DNA from: Diploscapter coronatus
Lineage: Eukaryota; Nematoda; Chromadorea; Rhabditida; Rhabditidae
NCBI GenBank assembly: GCA_964036155.1
Contig: OZ038422.1
Coordinates: 19,491,201 to 19,555,200 of the forward strand
Length of the DNA: 64,000 bases
Reading direction: 5' to 3'
Of this stretch, positions 26,701 to 38,935 are shown piece by piece. The position numbers were made by a program, and so were the translations under genes. The number at the start of each line of letters is the position of its first letter. The first letter of the stretch is position 1. Under the pieces are notes generated by a model. It was not told where the DNA came from, did not search any database, and saw only the letters and a list, made by a program, of their open reading frames with translations.

Positions 26701-28265
26701 GCTTTCCCGAGTATATCCCAATCTCCTCTATCACCACTTTATCACTCTGAAATCTTTTCATCCGCTCGTTTTGCGTCTCCTTCAGCTGCTATTTTCTCAG
26801 CTTTTTCATGGATTAGCCCATCGTTCATTATTTTCGAAATCCACGCTGCTTTCATTTTTCATATCCTTGCAAATTGATTCACTAGTCTCTCGTATTATTT
26901 CTTACTTTCACTAGCTATCTTGAATTGCTAATTTCTAAATGATATAATGTCAACTCCTAATGTTAGCGGCAGTGTTAGCGAGGAAGTTATGAAATCTGAA
27001 GTGAAAAAATCGGAGAATAGTGAAAAATCTAATTCTGAAGGAGCGAAATGTGATGAAGGTAAGTTTTGCAAAATGAGTTTTGATATAAAAAGTGAGAATG
27101 CAATTTGCTTTAAATCAGGAAGCAAACGATTTTGATTTTATTTTTCATCATATTGTAAGAGCATCTACGTGTTTGCCAGCAGCAGCACATTATCATATCA
27201 CCTTCACTCCCCTTCCAATGATAAGCCACTTTTGAGTTTTCTTCTCTCCTCTCTATTCCATAATCCCTCTATTTCTTCACGCACATGCCATCGATTGCCT
27301 ACATCAAAGTTGACAATTCATTAGATGAACTAACAAATCACAAAGGTTCGAGTATTTTTTAATCCTAAACTTTTCAATATTCAACCCCATACAAAATCGT
27401 TGTGATTATCAATTTGTTGCATAATGAAAATTCCTGACATTTAGCATCCATTCCTATTGCTCTGTCAGAATTTCTTTTGTTTATTTCTTGACACACTCAT
27501 ATTCTTCTTTCAGCAAAATGCAGATGCAAGAAAAATTTTCTATTATTTCCACAATGATATAGGGTGTGACATAAGTTCACATGATAACTTTCGATACTCC
27601 GTATTTGGGTTATCTAAATAGGCAATAGATCAAATTTATTCTTTTTGAGATGTCCATTAAATGGGTAGCATTTATTAAAAAATTTCGTGAAATGTGAAAA
27701 CACTATTCCAAAAATACGGCATCATTTCTGTCAAGTACGCTTTTATAAGCTTTACATTTTGAGAACTCCAATATTTTAAATTCTGAGGATGGTTGAAAAT
27801 AAGCAAGAGATTAAGAAAGGCTTTATATGATATCTTTCTATCGAACTTAAAGAATTATTTTAGTCGTAAATTTGTTTAATCCGAAGCATCACAACGGCTT
27901 CAGGATTCTGAATCTTAACGATAGTCAGCGATATTCAATTTTCCTGACCATCATTGAGACATCAGCTTCCTACCATTGATAAAAGTGGGCTAATAATAAG
28001 ATAAAACGCGTATGATGATCTACTTATATCAGGCCCCAAACTGGTACTCCATTTAAGGAGTTTCAAACGATTTAATCAGTACAAAATATGATTGATTGAT
28101 GGTTGTCATGCGAACCTGTGTTACACCCTGTAGCTATTTTGCTCAATAATTTATGCAGAGATTTAGTGATTATTAACTATGTTTGATTAGTTGACTAGAA
28201 ATATAAATATTTGAAAAAGACTCATTTTCCTTGATCATTTCCAACATCATTGCGTTGCAGGGCAG
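23782..28265. other. Gene-poor region with C/T-rich blocks and one MITE
   Basis: No protein gene is supported. Plus-strand C/T-rich blocks lie at about 24.7-25.0, 25.4-25.6 and 26.2-26.5 kb, as expected for promoter and long 5' introns of the downstream GILT gene. Short ATG-led frames such as 26947-27135 show no domain. An inverted-repeat element occupies 27560-28130. A short first exon of the GILT transcript could hide here, but none can be shown. Confidence 0.45.
27560..28130. repeat. 571-bp inverted-repeat element flanked by TA (Tc1/mariner-type MITE)
   Basis: The left end starts TAGGGTGTGACATAAGTTC and the right end, read on the minus strand, starts CAGGGTGTAACACAGGTTC. The arms match for about 29 bp with several mismatches. 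TA dinucleotides flank both ends (27558-27559 and 28131-28132), the target duplication of Tc1/mariner elements. There is no transposase ORF inside, so it is non-autonomous. Confidence 0.6.
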
Positions 28266-31200
28266 ATGCGTCCGTACAGTCGTTACGCAATGCGTCGTTA
28301 TTTGTACCTGGTTGGCATTGTTATTCTCACTTTCCTGCTCTATCGGATAGTCACACGAGAACAGACAGAAATTAGATCTGTGCATCGAGGATATAAAGAT
28401 GAGGTCGGTTTTTCAAATGCATTTTTTAGCTTTTAAATATACACCCTTTTCTGATGACATCGGCATTGTATTTCGGAACTCGCAATTCTTTTATTAATGA
28501 ACCCAAGAATTTATCAGTTAGCGTATAGCAAATTTGACCTGAAAACTGAATAGTGATAAGTTAAATCGTGCTTAAATTTTATTGACAAGCTTATCTAGAG
28601 GGCGCAAGTGGAGTCACACTTTTGAAGCAAACTTTATAAGGAGATTTTTCGTCATCCAGGTTCATCTCTAAAATAAATCAGTTTCAAGGGAACCTTCCTT
28701 GCAAAAAATATAACCGACTAATGGATGAATAACTTTTTTTTTTTGACACCCGACTGATTCATAGCAGGACCTGCCAAAAATTATCTAAAAGTTTTAAAAC
28801 TCTAAAATCGGAATTTTTGACAGTTTTCATGGACTTTCATTCAATTTTCAAACGGTAATTGATGGTTTGAAGGCTTGCGATCATTTTTAGACCAAAATTA
28901 TGTCTGGGGAGGTCCTGATGCTCTGATTTTGTTTTTTCCGTTGTAAAAGTAAAAATTCGGAAAACGTCTTCTCGACATAATAGTTTTCGATAGAGTTATC
29001 CATTTCGAAAACGATAAAAAAAAACTTCAGAATCAGTAAAAATTGAGCTTTCCTATGGAATGATTTTCATCAATAATACTTCACGTTCAAAGCCCACGCG
29101 CCTTCTAAACTTATCTTCGAAACCGATATTTTATCGAAAAATTGAGATTCTGTATTTCTGCATAGTAGTTTATAAAAGCGTGTATATTATGTAACAGAAT
29201 ACTCAAAACAAAAATTTTGCGTGAACATTTTCTTCGAAACTAAGGTGTATCGCGTTTGTGTAAGATGCATAAAACATGACTTGGATGTTTTTATACCGAG
29301 GGAAACGAGTTCTGAAATGCAATGTCTAGCGTCTTTGAAGATAATATCAAAGTAGTTTGAAATTTGAATTATGCCTCAGGGTTAATTGACTGCCAAAATT
29401 TGCACGTGTACTTAAATGTCTAGCCAATGCGTAAAATTTCTACCAACAGAACAATTGTTTTCATCTAACAAGCGTTTCCGATTTCTATTTTATTTCTTCT
29501 TTTTCAATTTTAATCAATTCCTAAATTTTTCTTGAATTATTTGAATCGTATATGAATTCACCTTCACTCATCATCTGCGAACGAAGCTTTGATATAATGA
29601 GAAAAAAACAATTTAATTTCTAATTACGCACAAATTTTATTCAATATATAAAGATGACTCATTTAATTTCGGCAAAACATTAGAAATTAGCAAGAGATTT
29701 TTCATTTCTAAACTTATCTTCCGTTATCTATCTAAATTTTAACATTTGAAAGTATTTTACTGCTAGATGTTCAAAATGAGCATAATTTCGTCGATATTTT
29801 ATTCTATCTTATTCTATTTTGTATCCAAGTCTGATTGAAAATTCATTTTCCAAAATTAATTAGTCACTTTGTGACCTCTATTCTTGAAGCGATTCGATTG
29901 CTTGTAAAGGGGCTGGAACCAAGCCAATCTAGTAGCCAGTCAATTCGTTCGAGTTTGGGTTCGGACACTCGAACTTTGAAACACGATTTACACGAGGAAA
30001 TTTGTGAAGTGCGCGTGTAAAAACAAACAAACACGAATTGAGCGGAAGGTTGAATTTCTTGGAGAAAAGAAGGGAAGTGAAGAAGCAGTGAAACGAGTAG
30101 TGGACATTCACACTTGCAGCCTTTCAGCTTTGCATTCAGACATTCAGTGGTTGAAGTGTCCGCTGCTTTCCGCCAATTGTGTGGCCTTGTGGCCCTTCCT
30201 TCCCTTTCCCTTCCCCTTTCCTTCGATCTCCTCAGATTTCCCCCAACAACAGTTGGCAGGCAGTGATGGAATTGATGATGTGGATGGGAGAGGTGTGATT
30301 GAGCAGCCTCGCTTCGTCCACACGGCTCATCCACTCTTCATGAAAGTCATCCGACTTTAGTATTTTTTCAAATCGTAACTCGCATACTTCATTATTTGTT
30401 TTCCCCTAGTTTTTACCCAATTTCCTCATCCTTATTTGTTTAAAAGTTAATTTTTTGGAAGCCATTTTGTCAAAAATTTTATATAGTAGCTAGACGAAAG
30501 AGTTTATGTAAGAATTATGCTATTTCTTATCCATTTCCCGGATTTTTCATCATTTAGCAATGTGGCAAGAATTTACTGGGAATACCCAACATTGTAATTT
30601 TTCCTTTGCATTCGCATAATTATTTGTCAAAACATACTAATTATTTAGCATTTCCATTCATTTCGAAATGCCGACCCTACCCCATTTTTGCTTCTGGATC
30701 TTCATTGTTGTTAGTGTTTCTGCAACCTCGCCAGAACACGAGAATATCGCCCTTTCCGACAGCGATATTATCAAACTCTCGTGTCTTTTCTTCCGAGAGG
30801 ATTGTCCCGACCATCTAACTGATTTAGCTGCCGCTGATAGGATATTTTGGAGAGTCAGGATTACTTTTTAGAAATATATTACTCTGAGGCATAATTATAC
30901 AAATAAATTTAAAACCGATCATGATTTCATTTCTCTGCTAATATTCTAGTTTATTCAGGCAGTAGCCCCAAAAGACCAAGAACCGAAGCTAAATTCTGTC
31001 AATCTCGAGATTTATATGGAGTCACAATGTCCAGACACATCCAGGTAATTTTAGCTTACTATTAAGAAGACGATCTAATTTTATTTGTTTTGCCTATTAC
31101 TAGGTTTGAAAATTCACTTTCTGTTTATTATCGTCAATTTTAGTAAGCCATTCACTTATTGGTATACTTTGAATTAAAACTTATTCCTATCCACCGAAGA

Positions 31201-33018
31201 TTTCAATATCGATATTTTTGTCAATTAACAGTAGAAATTTTGAAATTAGATAAAATTCAAGTATGTTTAACATTAAATTTCATTTCACTGTATGTAAGAG
31301 TTTGGTTTGATAGAATTAGAATTTACTTATTCATATCTTACTTCAACATCTACAAATTTGTAATCGTCAATTATTCCAAACATTATTAATTTCGTGATGA
31401 TGATGGTTTATCATCATTATTTTATCTAATTCAACATTTCAGATTCATGCACAAGCAGATGATGCCAGCTTGGGAGAAGTTGAGTCACACAGGTCGAATC
31501 GACTTGACGATCATTCCTTTCGGCAAGGCTAGATGCGTCGAGAAGAGAGGTGATTACGAGTAAGTATTCCGTTAATTCGATTATAATTACTGTAGACCTA
31601 TTAATTTAATGTCTATTTGAAAGAATTGTTTTTTAATTGAAATGTAATTTCCGATCAGTCGATTTACTGCTACATTATTCAGATGTTCATGCCAGCACGG
31701 TCCGAACGAATGCACGCTGAACACACTGATGAACTGTGTGATCGATCGAATTGGATATCCTGACAAGTATCTTCCAATTATCGATTGTATTCAGGTAGAT
31801 ATAATAGGCATTTTCGAAATTAAGTTATTAATTAATATATTCAGGGCAAAGGCGAATTGAATAACGCTCTGAGACAGTGCATCGACAACAGCTCTCTGCT
31901 TGATACTCAACAGTTAGTCTTATTTGAATTGTTTGAAAGTCAGATGGTAGATTTGATTGATTTTTATTAGCTTTGGTACTATAATCAATTTGCAATGTTT
32001 ATTGAATCAGATAATACAGGGTGGACCATAATTCTAGCCTCAAATCGTTGATTTTTGATAATTAAATTTTAATTATTTGACTTGTATGCTATAAACTTTG
32101 TTTTTGCGGTCGTATACGTAAGGCGAATTCAGAACAGTCATTAGTTTTCAATTAAATTTATTATTTTGCAAATGACGTCATCGAATTTAACGCTAGTTAG
32201 GATGCTGCTACGAATTTGCGAAAAATTGGCGCCGTAGCCCATCTATTGATTTTTTTTGCAAAATTCTGGGTGTTTATAATTCGTTAATAATCATTAATTA
32301 CTGCTCTCACTACTTTTATCCCTGTAAATGAGCCAACAATGAATTTTACAATTTTGTGTTATTATTACGAGGTAGGTTAAAAAGGAGTTATTTCACTAAA
32401 AGAATCCTGAAAAATATTCAACAGAGATGCGTTTTATGTCAGGTTAAATAAATGGGGGCTATAATTATGGTCAGCTCTGTACTTATTACTCATAGGAAAT
32501 GAATGACTATGATTCCAGGATGCGAGAATGCACAGAGAGCCCTCGAGGCAGGAAACTATTGGCCCTGTCTGGTTCGAGGACTGCAAGTCTCAAGGTACAT
32601 TATATAGTGGACTCTGAGTAAGTGAACATTGCATACTCTTTGCAACTTGCCTCCCCCATGCCCCGCCTCTATTTCTCTACACTTTTCCGGAGAGGCGAAA
32701 AGAAAATAAGGGCGAGGGGAAAATAAAAGCGGGGCGTGTATAAAAACGAGTTGTAAAGAGTATGCGATATTCACTTACTCACAGTCGACAATAGTACAAG
32801 ACATTTTTTATCAATATCGTTTATGATTTTCAACTTCGATGACCATTCGTTCATTTTAGCCAGCAATAAATTTCATTCCCTGGATAATGATTGATGGAGA
32901 GAGGAACACAGATGCGATCTACGATTTGACGGAGAATTTGTGCAAGAAGCTGGAGCCAGCGCCCGAAGAGTGCAGTGTCTATGTGAAGAAGGATGAGGAA
33001 CAAAATCAGCCCGTCTAA
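28266..33018 (+). CDS. GILT-like lysosomal thiol reductase, two alternative first exons
   Basis: First exon A 28266-28403 (46 aa, with a membrane segment YLYLVGIVILTFLLYRIV) or first exon B 30668-30853 (62 aa, signal peptide-like LPHFCFWIFIVVSVSA). Both end in phase 0 and fit the common exons 30959-31044, 31443-31559, 31683-31794, 31845-31912, 32519-32594, 32860-33018, giving 251 or 267 aa. Seen: the GILT signature CQHGPNECTLNTLMNC (CQHG-x2-EC-x2-N-x4-C), conserved cysteines, and FIPWMIMDGERN. Known: GILT reduces disulfides in lysosomes and, in worms, affects redox and immunity. Odd: the active site reads CPDT, so the second cysteine of CXXC is Thr. A would be a type II membrane form, B a secreted/lysosomal one. 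Each ATG has its own upstream AG acceptor (5 and 19 nt away). The donor of exon B (AGA|GTCAGG) is weak. Two MITEs lie in later introns. Confidence 0.88.
28765..28917. repeat. Possible 153-bp inverted-repeat element in GILT intron 1
   Basis: The left end CAGGACCTGCC and the right end (minus strand) CAGGACCTCCCC form a short inverted repeat, with looser pairing (AAAATTAT, TCTAAAA) further in. It has no coding content. The arms are short, so this call is tentative. Confidence 0.35.
32017..32479. repeat. 463-bp inverted-repeat element flanked by TA, in GILT intron
   Basis: The left end starts CAGGGTGGACCATAATTC and the right end (minus strand) CAGAGCTGACCATAATTA. The arms match over about 24 bp with a few mismatches. 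TA flanks both sides (32015-32016, 32480-32481). It lies in the intron 31913-32518 of the GILT gene and carries no transposase, so it is a Tc1/mariner-type MITE. A related end motif, CAGGGTGGGTCAGAGTTA, occurs alone near 58463. Confidence 0.6.
32610..32786. repeat. MITE copy 2, 177 bp with ~38-bp terminal inverted repeats
   Basis: The left arm GACTCTGAGTAAGTGAACAT and the right arm (minus strand) GACTGTGAGTAAGTGAATAT continue to match for about 38 bp with about four mismatches. The inner core (from 32646) is nearly identical to that at 3143 in a rab-33 intron. It lies inside the last GILT intron (32595-32859). Confidence 0.75.
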
Positions 33019-34383
33019 ATTAAACTCGACCCCTCAGCCCTTACACAATCGGTATCAATCAAAATACCGAAACTACAGGTCCATCATCGAATTTCCTAAT
33101 CATTCTTACGGAGCAATTCAAGTGCCATTAATGCAAGTTGTATAAACAATTCTCTATGAAATGTGGGAATTTCTATGCGAATTTTCCGGCTCAAATTGCT
33201 TGATTCTAGTCCTTGCCTTCTAATCATTTTCGTCAGTGATCGTTTAGCATTTACATTTACAGAATTCTAGCGTTTATTTAGACCTGTTTCAATTATATAA
33301 CCATAATAAGATTCTTCAATTTTATATGTAAAATTCTAGATCGAAATTTTAAACTTGTTTTAGGTTCTTACGGGTAAACTAGTCTCTAACGAATATTGTT
33401 TTGATGCTACGATAATTTCAAACAATCTTCAGCCTTTCTCACCACTCAAAATCTGTGATAATTTCTATTTTCGCAACATATTCTTAATATCGAAATTGTC
33501 CTGTCATATGATGTAATTACAGGGTTCATTTCATTTTTGAAACGTGAAGCCTAGTAAATATTAAGTCTGGAGGTTTTGATTAATAATTACATTAAATGAT
33601 GTAAAAATGTCATTAAATTCTTTATTTTATTTTTATTAATTTAAATTAAGTGCACATATTTCCATGTCCCTAGGCACAAATGCATTAAACCCAGTTGAAT
33701 CAAACATGATTATTCTACGTCACCTATTCGAGTGACTGGATGTGCAAGTTACGCAAGTAATAATTTAATCGGAACGATTTATGATTCAAGGATCGAAGTT
33801 ATTTGATATCGAGAAGAAACGTGCAATAATGTATCTTTCTAGAAAATCTCCTTGACATCAAACAATATCACATTCAAAGAATTTAGACAACTGAATTTTT
33901 CAAAGCTTAATAACCGAAATTGATTGTTTACCCCAAATCTCATCGTTAACTGGTTTTAGAAATGCGCATAGACTTGTGATATGCACCATATCATTTTCAT
34001 AAGTGAATCATAAATGCATTGACGAGGCAATGCAGTCGAATTATTATTAGAAGTTACCCGGATTTCGATAGAGCAAAGATAGGAATCATTGAAAATTTGA
34101 CTAGGGAAATTTGAAGGCAACCATTTGATAGAGCAAAGAAAAGAACAAAGATTCTTAGGACACTAAAATATGAACAATAATAACTGCTGTACTCGGATAA
34201 GTGGAAAGTAAGTACTTGAATGATCGTCAAGAGTATATTGTAATTGAATCTGAAACGGCAAGAAATTCTGAAGAGGAATGACCAATCAAAAGGTACACAT
34301 ATGTATATATTACACGACCGGAAAATAGAGCAGTAAGTAGATTATTAATTTGGAGGTAAAATTGACTCAGTTCAGCTACATAA
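33019..34383. other. Convergent intergenic region, GILT / KLF
   Basis: AT-rich, 1.4 kb between the stop codons of two convergent genes. It holds the 3' UTRs. No ORF, tRNA or repeat is evident. Confidence 0.55.
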
Positions 34384-34919
34384 TTACGTATGACGCTTCA
34401 GATGCAGACTTAGATGGTCACTTCGAGAGAACGTTCTAAAATGTAAGAACCTTGTATGTTATTCTTTCAGTTATTGTAAAATTTAATTTACCTGCTACAA
34501 AATGAGCATTTGAACGGCCGTTCTCCGCTATGCTTTCGGAAGTGCCTAAAATAGCGTTTTGCACAAAGAAGACGAATATTTTTTCAAGTTATGTAATTTT
34601 AAGCGATATTTGAGGATTATAACTGGAGCTTAATATCCACCTCGTCAGTTCATCCGATCGTGCAAATCTCCAGTCGCATCCTGGCCATTCACATAAATAC
34701 GGCCTCTCACCCCTGAAATTCATCTTGCTTTGAGACTATCTCGTAATAAGGAATATACGTGTGTGTCCTAACGTGAGTCTTAAGATGACTGCTTTTAGTG
34801 TAGACTTTTCCACAGTTAGGATGCGTGCAGTGATGCAATCGGCGATCCTTAGATGATTCAGAATCTGCGTGAGAAGAAGATGGTGAAGGCTCGCAGAGAT
34901 CTTCGGCTATCGCGGAATC
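34384..34919 (-). CDS. klf: Kruppel-like factor, C-terminal three-zinc-finger exons
   Basis: Four minus-strand exons, 34759-34919, 34641-34712, 34492-34545, 34384-34435, join in phase. They encode an acidic/Ser-rich stretch and three C2H2 fingers: [55 protein letters not shown], with TGERP and SGERP linkers, ending right after finger three. The C-x4-C, C-x4-C, C-x2-C pattern is diagnostic of KLF/Sp proteins, nuclear factors that bind CACCC/GC boxes; C. elegans klf genes act in lipid metabolism and lifespan. The first exon has no ATG, so an upstream exon is needed. Either it is the next gene upstream (35100-38935), using a phase-0 donor ATT|GTAGAA near 35107, or a tiny exon near 35004-35015 coding MPHF before GTATGC. 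Both fit the phase. Confidence 0.88.
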
Positions 34920-35099
34920 CTGAATTAGAAATAGTCATTATTGAAAGTTAGGGATGATTTTTTCAATTTCTAAATATAATAGCTTGAGAAAGACATTGTA
35001 TCGTTGCATCATTGCATACGAAATGTGGCATGATTTGGTTTGAGAGAGGCTCTTCCGCTTACTACTTCATACGCGCAACAATTACAATTATTCTTCAGG

Positions 35100-38000
35100 T
35101 TACCATTCTACAATAATGATATCCTTTTTCTCAAGCGAACTTGTTCTTTTTTCTCGAATAGATTGAGAAATTGTCATCAAATTTGTTTCGGAGCTAAGAA
35201 TATTTTTGATAGCAGCTAAGATTACCGCGTTGCTGTATTGTTCATCCTTGATGTTATTCAATCCTGCCTGTGTCTGCCCAATTAGTTCTTGAATTTTATC
35301 CATCTGTTTCCGGCAATTCTCCAACTGAGCTCTGATCAATTCAGGATCTACGAATCCATTTGCATTCGGCATCACAGCTCGACATGAGGCGGCCTATAAT
35401 TAATTTGGATCATTTGCGCCATTGTCGCGCATGTAATTTACAGTGAGCTCGTCGATTTGCTTCTGCAGATTGGCTGTTTGGTCGGCCATGGGTCTGTAGA
35501 CGAATGAATTGACAGAGCTGGAGATGGAGGAAGGCAGGTCTGAGGTGGCCGATTGCGCATCCACGTTGATGGTCAGGGGGTCGACGAAGGATGCTAAACG
35601 TAGTATTTAAACCATGAATTTGACCGAATGTCTGACTTCTGGCATGTTTGGCCTGTGGTGAAGAAGGACTCTCCATGGTCTCGTCGATGATTTCCTCCTT
35701 CATTGGGGAGAAACGATTGTCCGTCTCACTCGCAGAAAACGACACAGATCGACTCGAGGATGGTAGGTCTAAATTGCAAAATCAGTATCCCCGAACAACT
35801 CATCAGATAGTAATGGATAAGCTGTGATAATTATAATTTGATGTCCCACATACAAGAAGTAGGCAGTTTTTAATATACCTCACGACAACACGCTACATCA
35901 CGATGTTTGTCTTATACAACGGCACGATATTCAATAGATTAGAAAAGGGTCCTTCTTTCTTCATACCAAAATATCGCTCCGCGAAATATACCTTAGCCAA
36001 AAAGTCGACGCATTTATTTCTGCTGTTCTTTACTTTTTTCGATAAAATTTAGATTGTTCAAAATGGAATTTAAGATTTCAAATTAATAATGAAGCAAAAT
36101 TTATAACTTCCTATGAGTGATATCATATTTACCATATCGTGGGAGTATTGTCGTTTAATTAGAACTTTTTGTGATAAAGCAGAGTTATTTACAACCCATA
36201 CCTATGTTAGAGGCAGAGTGCTGTATCAGTTTGATAGGCACTCGATGTATTTTGGGTGGCACCACAGCACTGCCTTCCCCTGTAGCTGCTTCTGTTGAAG
36301 GAAAACTCTTCATGTCTGTCGTCCAGTCGGCCGATCGTCGCAAATTTCGAGGTGTATCCTAAATTAAGTCATGCTTTAAATTATTCATGACTGCTCTTTA
36401 CGTCTAACAAATCTGATATTCGATATCCTGTTTTGTGCTGATGATGCCGGTTCGAAAGGACCGGGTTAAACGCACCTAAATATAAATATGTAATCAGCGG
36501 AAAGTTTAACGAAACTTGCTTTTTCCTAAACTAAAATCCTGAAATGCAGCTCCAAGCGCCGTTGTAGGTGTTTGGAATCCTGACGATGAAGAAAACTCTG
36601 AAAGTTGTAAACTATTTTATCTTGCAAATCAATTCATATTTAGATCTTTCGCCAATTTTTCACTAAATTTAATAAAAGAATCAAATTCAAAGCCATACTT
36701 TCTTCATGAAATGATTCTTTTCGCCGAAATTCCTCGAATTGTGAAGAAGTTGACATGGCCGACGGAAGATCGTTCATTTCGAAGAGGGATTGAGTCGAGG
36801 GGAAATCGCCCAAACGAGTGCGACGGAATGGGCGGAAGGCTGAAGAAGAACAGTCATATTTCATCCAATAAGTTCATGAATATGCATCCCCATTTCGGTT
36901 CACCAAACCTTCAAACCTCTTCTCAAACTGCTCATGCCGCAGATTGAAGGAATCATCACAATTCGATTCCATACTGTCATCCATATTTTCGCGCAATAAT
37001 TCAGTAACTTAGGAATATTTAGCGTCAAGTCAGAAATGAATATTTTCTACGCAATAGAAGCGGCGGTAAGAAATGAAAGGAAAACTGAAGGTCAAAAGAG
37101 AAGACGTCTTTTGTGAGCTTATCAAGAAAAGTCATCAAATATAAATGCAATGTAATGACAGTAAATGCGGAATCGGGTGTGGTCATTTTTGAATATAAAT
37201 TTGCTTTATATTATTATTAATCTCGAATTTGAAGATTTAATGTTATTTGGATAGATGCATATTTCATCTTAAATTTTTAATTATCGCTATGACCAACGCC
37301 AAGGAAATAGGAAGATACATTGATGTTTATTTTTTGTTGGAATCGATTTGGCTGATAAGAATTCCGATATTATCACCCTTAATTCCTACCTGTTCCGTGT
37401 TCTTGTTCTGCGTCATTTTGCATGGATGACGCTGCTTCATTCGAAGTGGTCGGCTTCGTCAAGTCTGGCTCCTGAAAGCATAGTCATATATTGTCCTCGT
37501 CACTGATGATGTCATCTATCAGTTCACATTTCCCCTCCTTCCTTGACGGAACGCTCCACCTATTTCGATTATGAAAACACTACATCATCTGTGTGTCGAC
37601 ATTACTGATAATTTCCAATTGATGGACGAAATTAACCCATTTATGTAATTTATCATTTCCATCACTATACGTAACCATCTATCAGTTGCTGATTATACCG
37701 ACTTCATATCTATTTGCCGATCTATCATTTCAAAATGGCCTTCGAAACTTCGAAATGAATTTCCGAAAAGAAAAAGTTACAGTAACAGGAATTCCTTTGT
37801 CGGGGAAGTTTAGAAATAGCATCACAAAATTCTCGTTTCTGCGGTGTTCTAGGGCGAATTATCAAGTTAAATTTGAGAAGACATGACACAAAAATCAATT
37901 TAACTTTCGCTTCACTGCGATTTCAGAAAATTTCAACAGACCTGGGTAAAATTTCAAAAGAAAAATCACTGTTGCAAACTGATAGGGAAATTCTACGAAA

Positions 38001-38935
38001 TGAAAATAAAGTAGCGATAATCATTTTCATTTATACCTGAGCCAATAGCCGACGTCGTAGTGAGCCATTCCTCAACCTCTCCAAGGCTGACACTCCATAG
38101 AATCTGAATAGTCATGAAATAGTCCTTCTTCGGATTATTTTACTTACGAATCGAAATAAGGTCCAAAAGTGGAGAATAATCGATTTGCATCGGACAACTG
38201 CCTTATTACATTGTCATCCTTTTTCGGTATAGATACTAAAATATTTCTATATAAAAAATGGTATGGCACGTAATAGCTGAAAGAGTAATAGATAATGTTA
38301 TTCAAGATCGATATCCAGTCCAGCTCTTTTCACCTATTGGATTGAGCTAAAACTTGGCATACTATCATGCCTTACATGTGTACTAATGTGTACAAATTCA
38401 ATTCAATCCCACAAGTGTAAAGAGTTAAGCTGAATGTCATCGGCACAAAATAGAATAGCCTAATAACTTTGTTTGCTACTCTAGCTTAGAATAAATTACC
38501 TTTTCTTATTCTTATGTAGTATATGAGCAAATATTGAAATTGCATATTATCTTGCAAATAAAGCTGATCTTCATGGATGTCTTATTTTAGAGGTTTTATA
38601 AAACGCAATTTTGAGTCAAATATTCTTAAGAGGTTTGGGATATATTAGAATCCAAAAATGATGAAAAATCTAATGAATGTATTTATAAACTACTTACATG
38701 TATCGAGAAATCCGGGTGAAAGTCGAATGCCGTCCGTGGCCCTAGCCGATGCATCGATCGACAGCCTGGGCTTGTTGGGAATTCGGACGACATTTTCGAG
38801 TTTCTCGAGGGAGAAGGTGGATGAGGTCGATGAGGTCGAGGAGCAGCCGATCCCGCTCTGAGAGGCAGTGAACTTCTCCGAGCTGTTAATTCCCGGGTTG
38901 TCGGTGAACATGCAAAACACCAGAGAGCCCGAGCT
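35100..38935 (-). CDS. Unknown Ser-rich, partly coiled-coil protein (possibly N-terminal part of the KLF gene)
   Basis: Twelve minus-strand exons join without phase conflict: 38698-38935, 38148-38235, 38037-38103, 37390-37471, 36909-37007, 36699-36839, 36511-36597, 36402-36475, 36202-36358, 35637-35768, 35442-35593, 35100-35393. An AG acceptor at the first exon's edge is 24 nt before the ATG at 38909-38911, giving about 528 aa if the stop at 35100-35102 is used. Most of it is Ser/Thr/Pro-rich and looks disordered, with short ordered patches (LFSTFGPYFDSFYGVSALER; KTGYRISDLLDDTPRNLRR). The last exon forms an amphipathic coiled-coil-like helix (DPELIRAQLENCRKQMDKIQ). I recognise no family. The stop lies only 180 nt before the first KLF exon, so the two may be one gene, alternative products, or an operon-like pair. 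Intron 35594-35636 is 43 nt. Confidence 0.65.
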
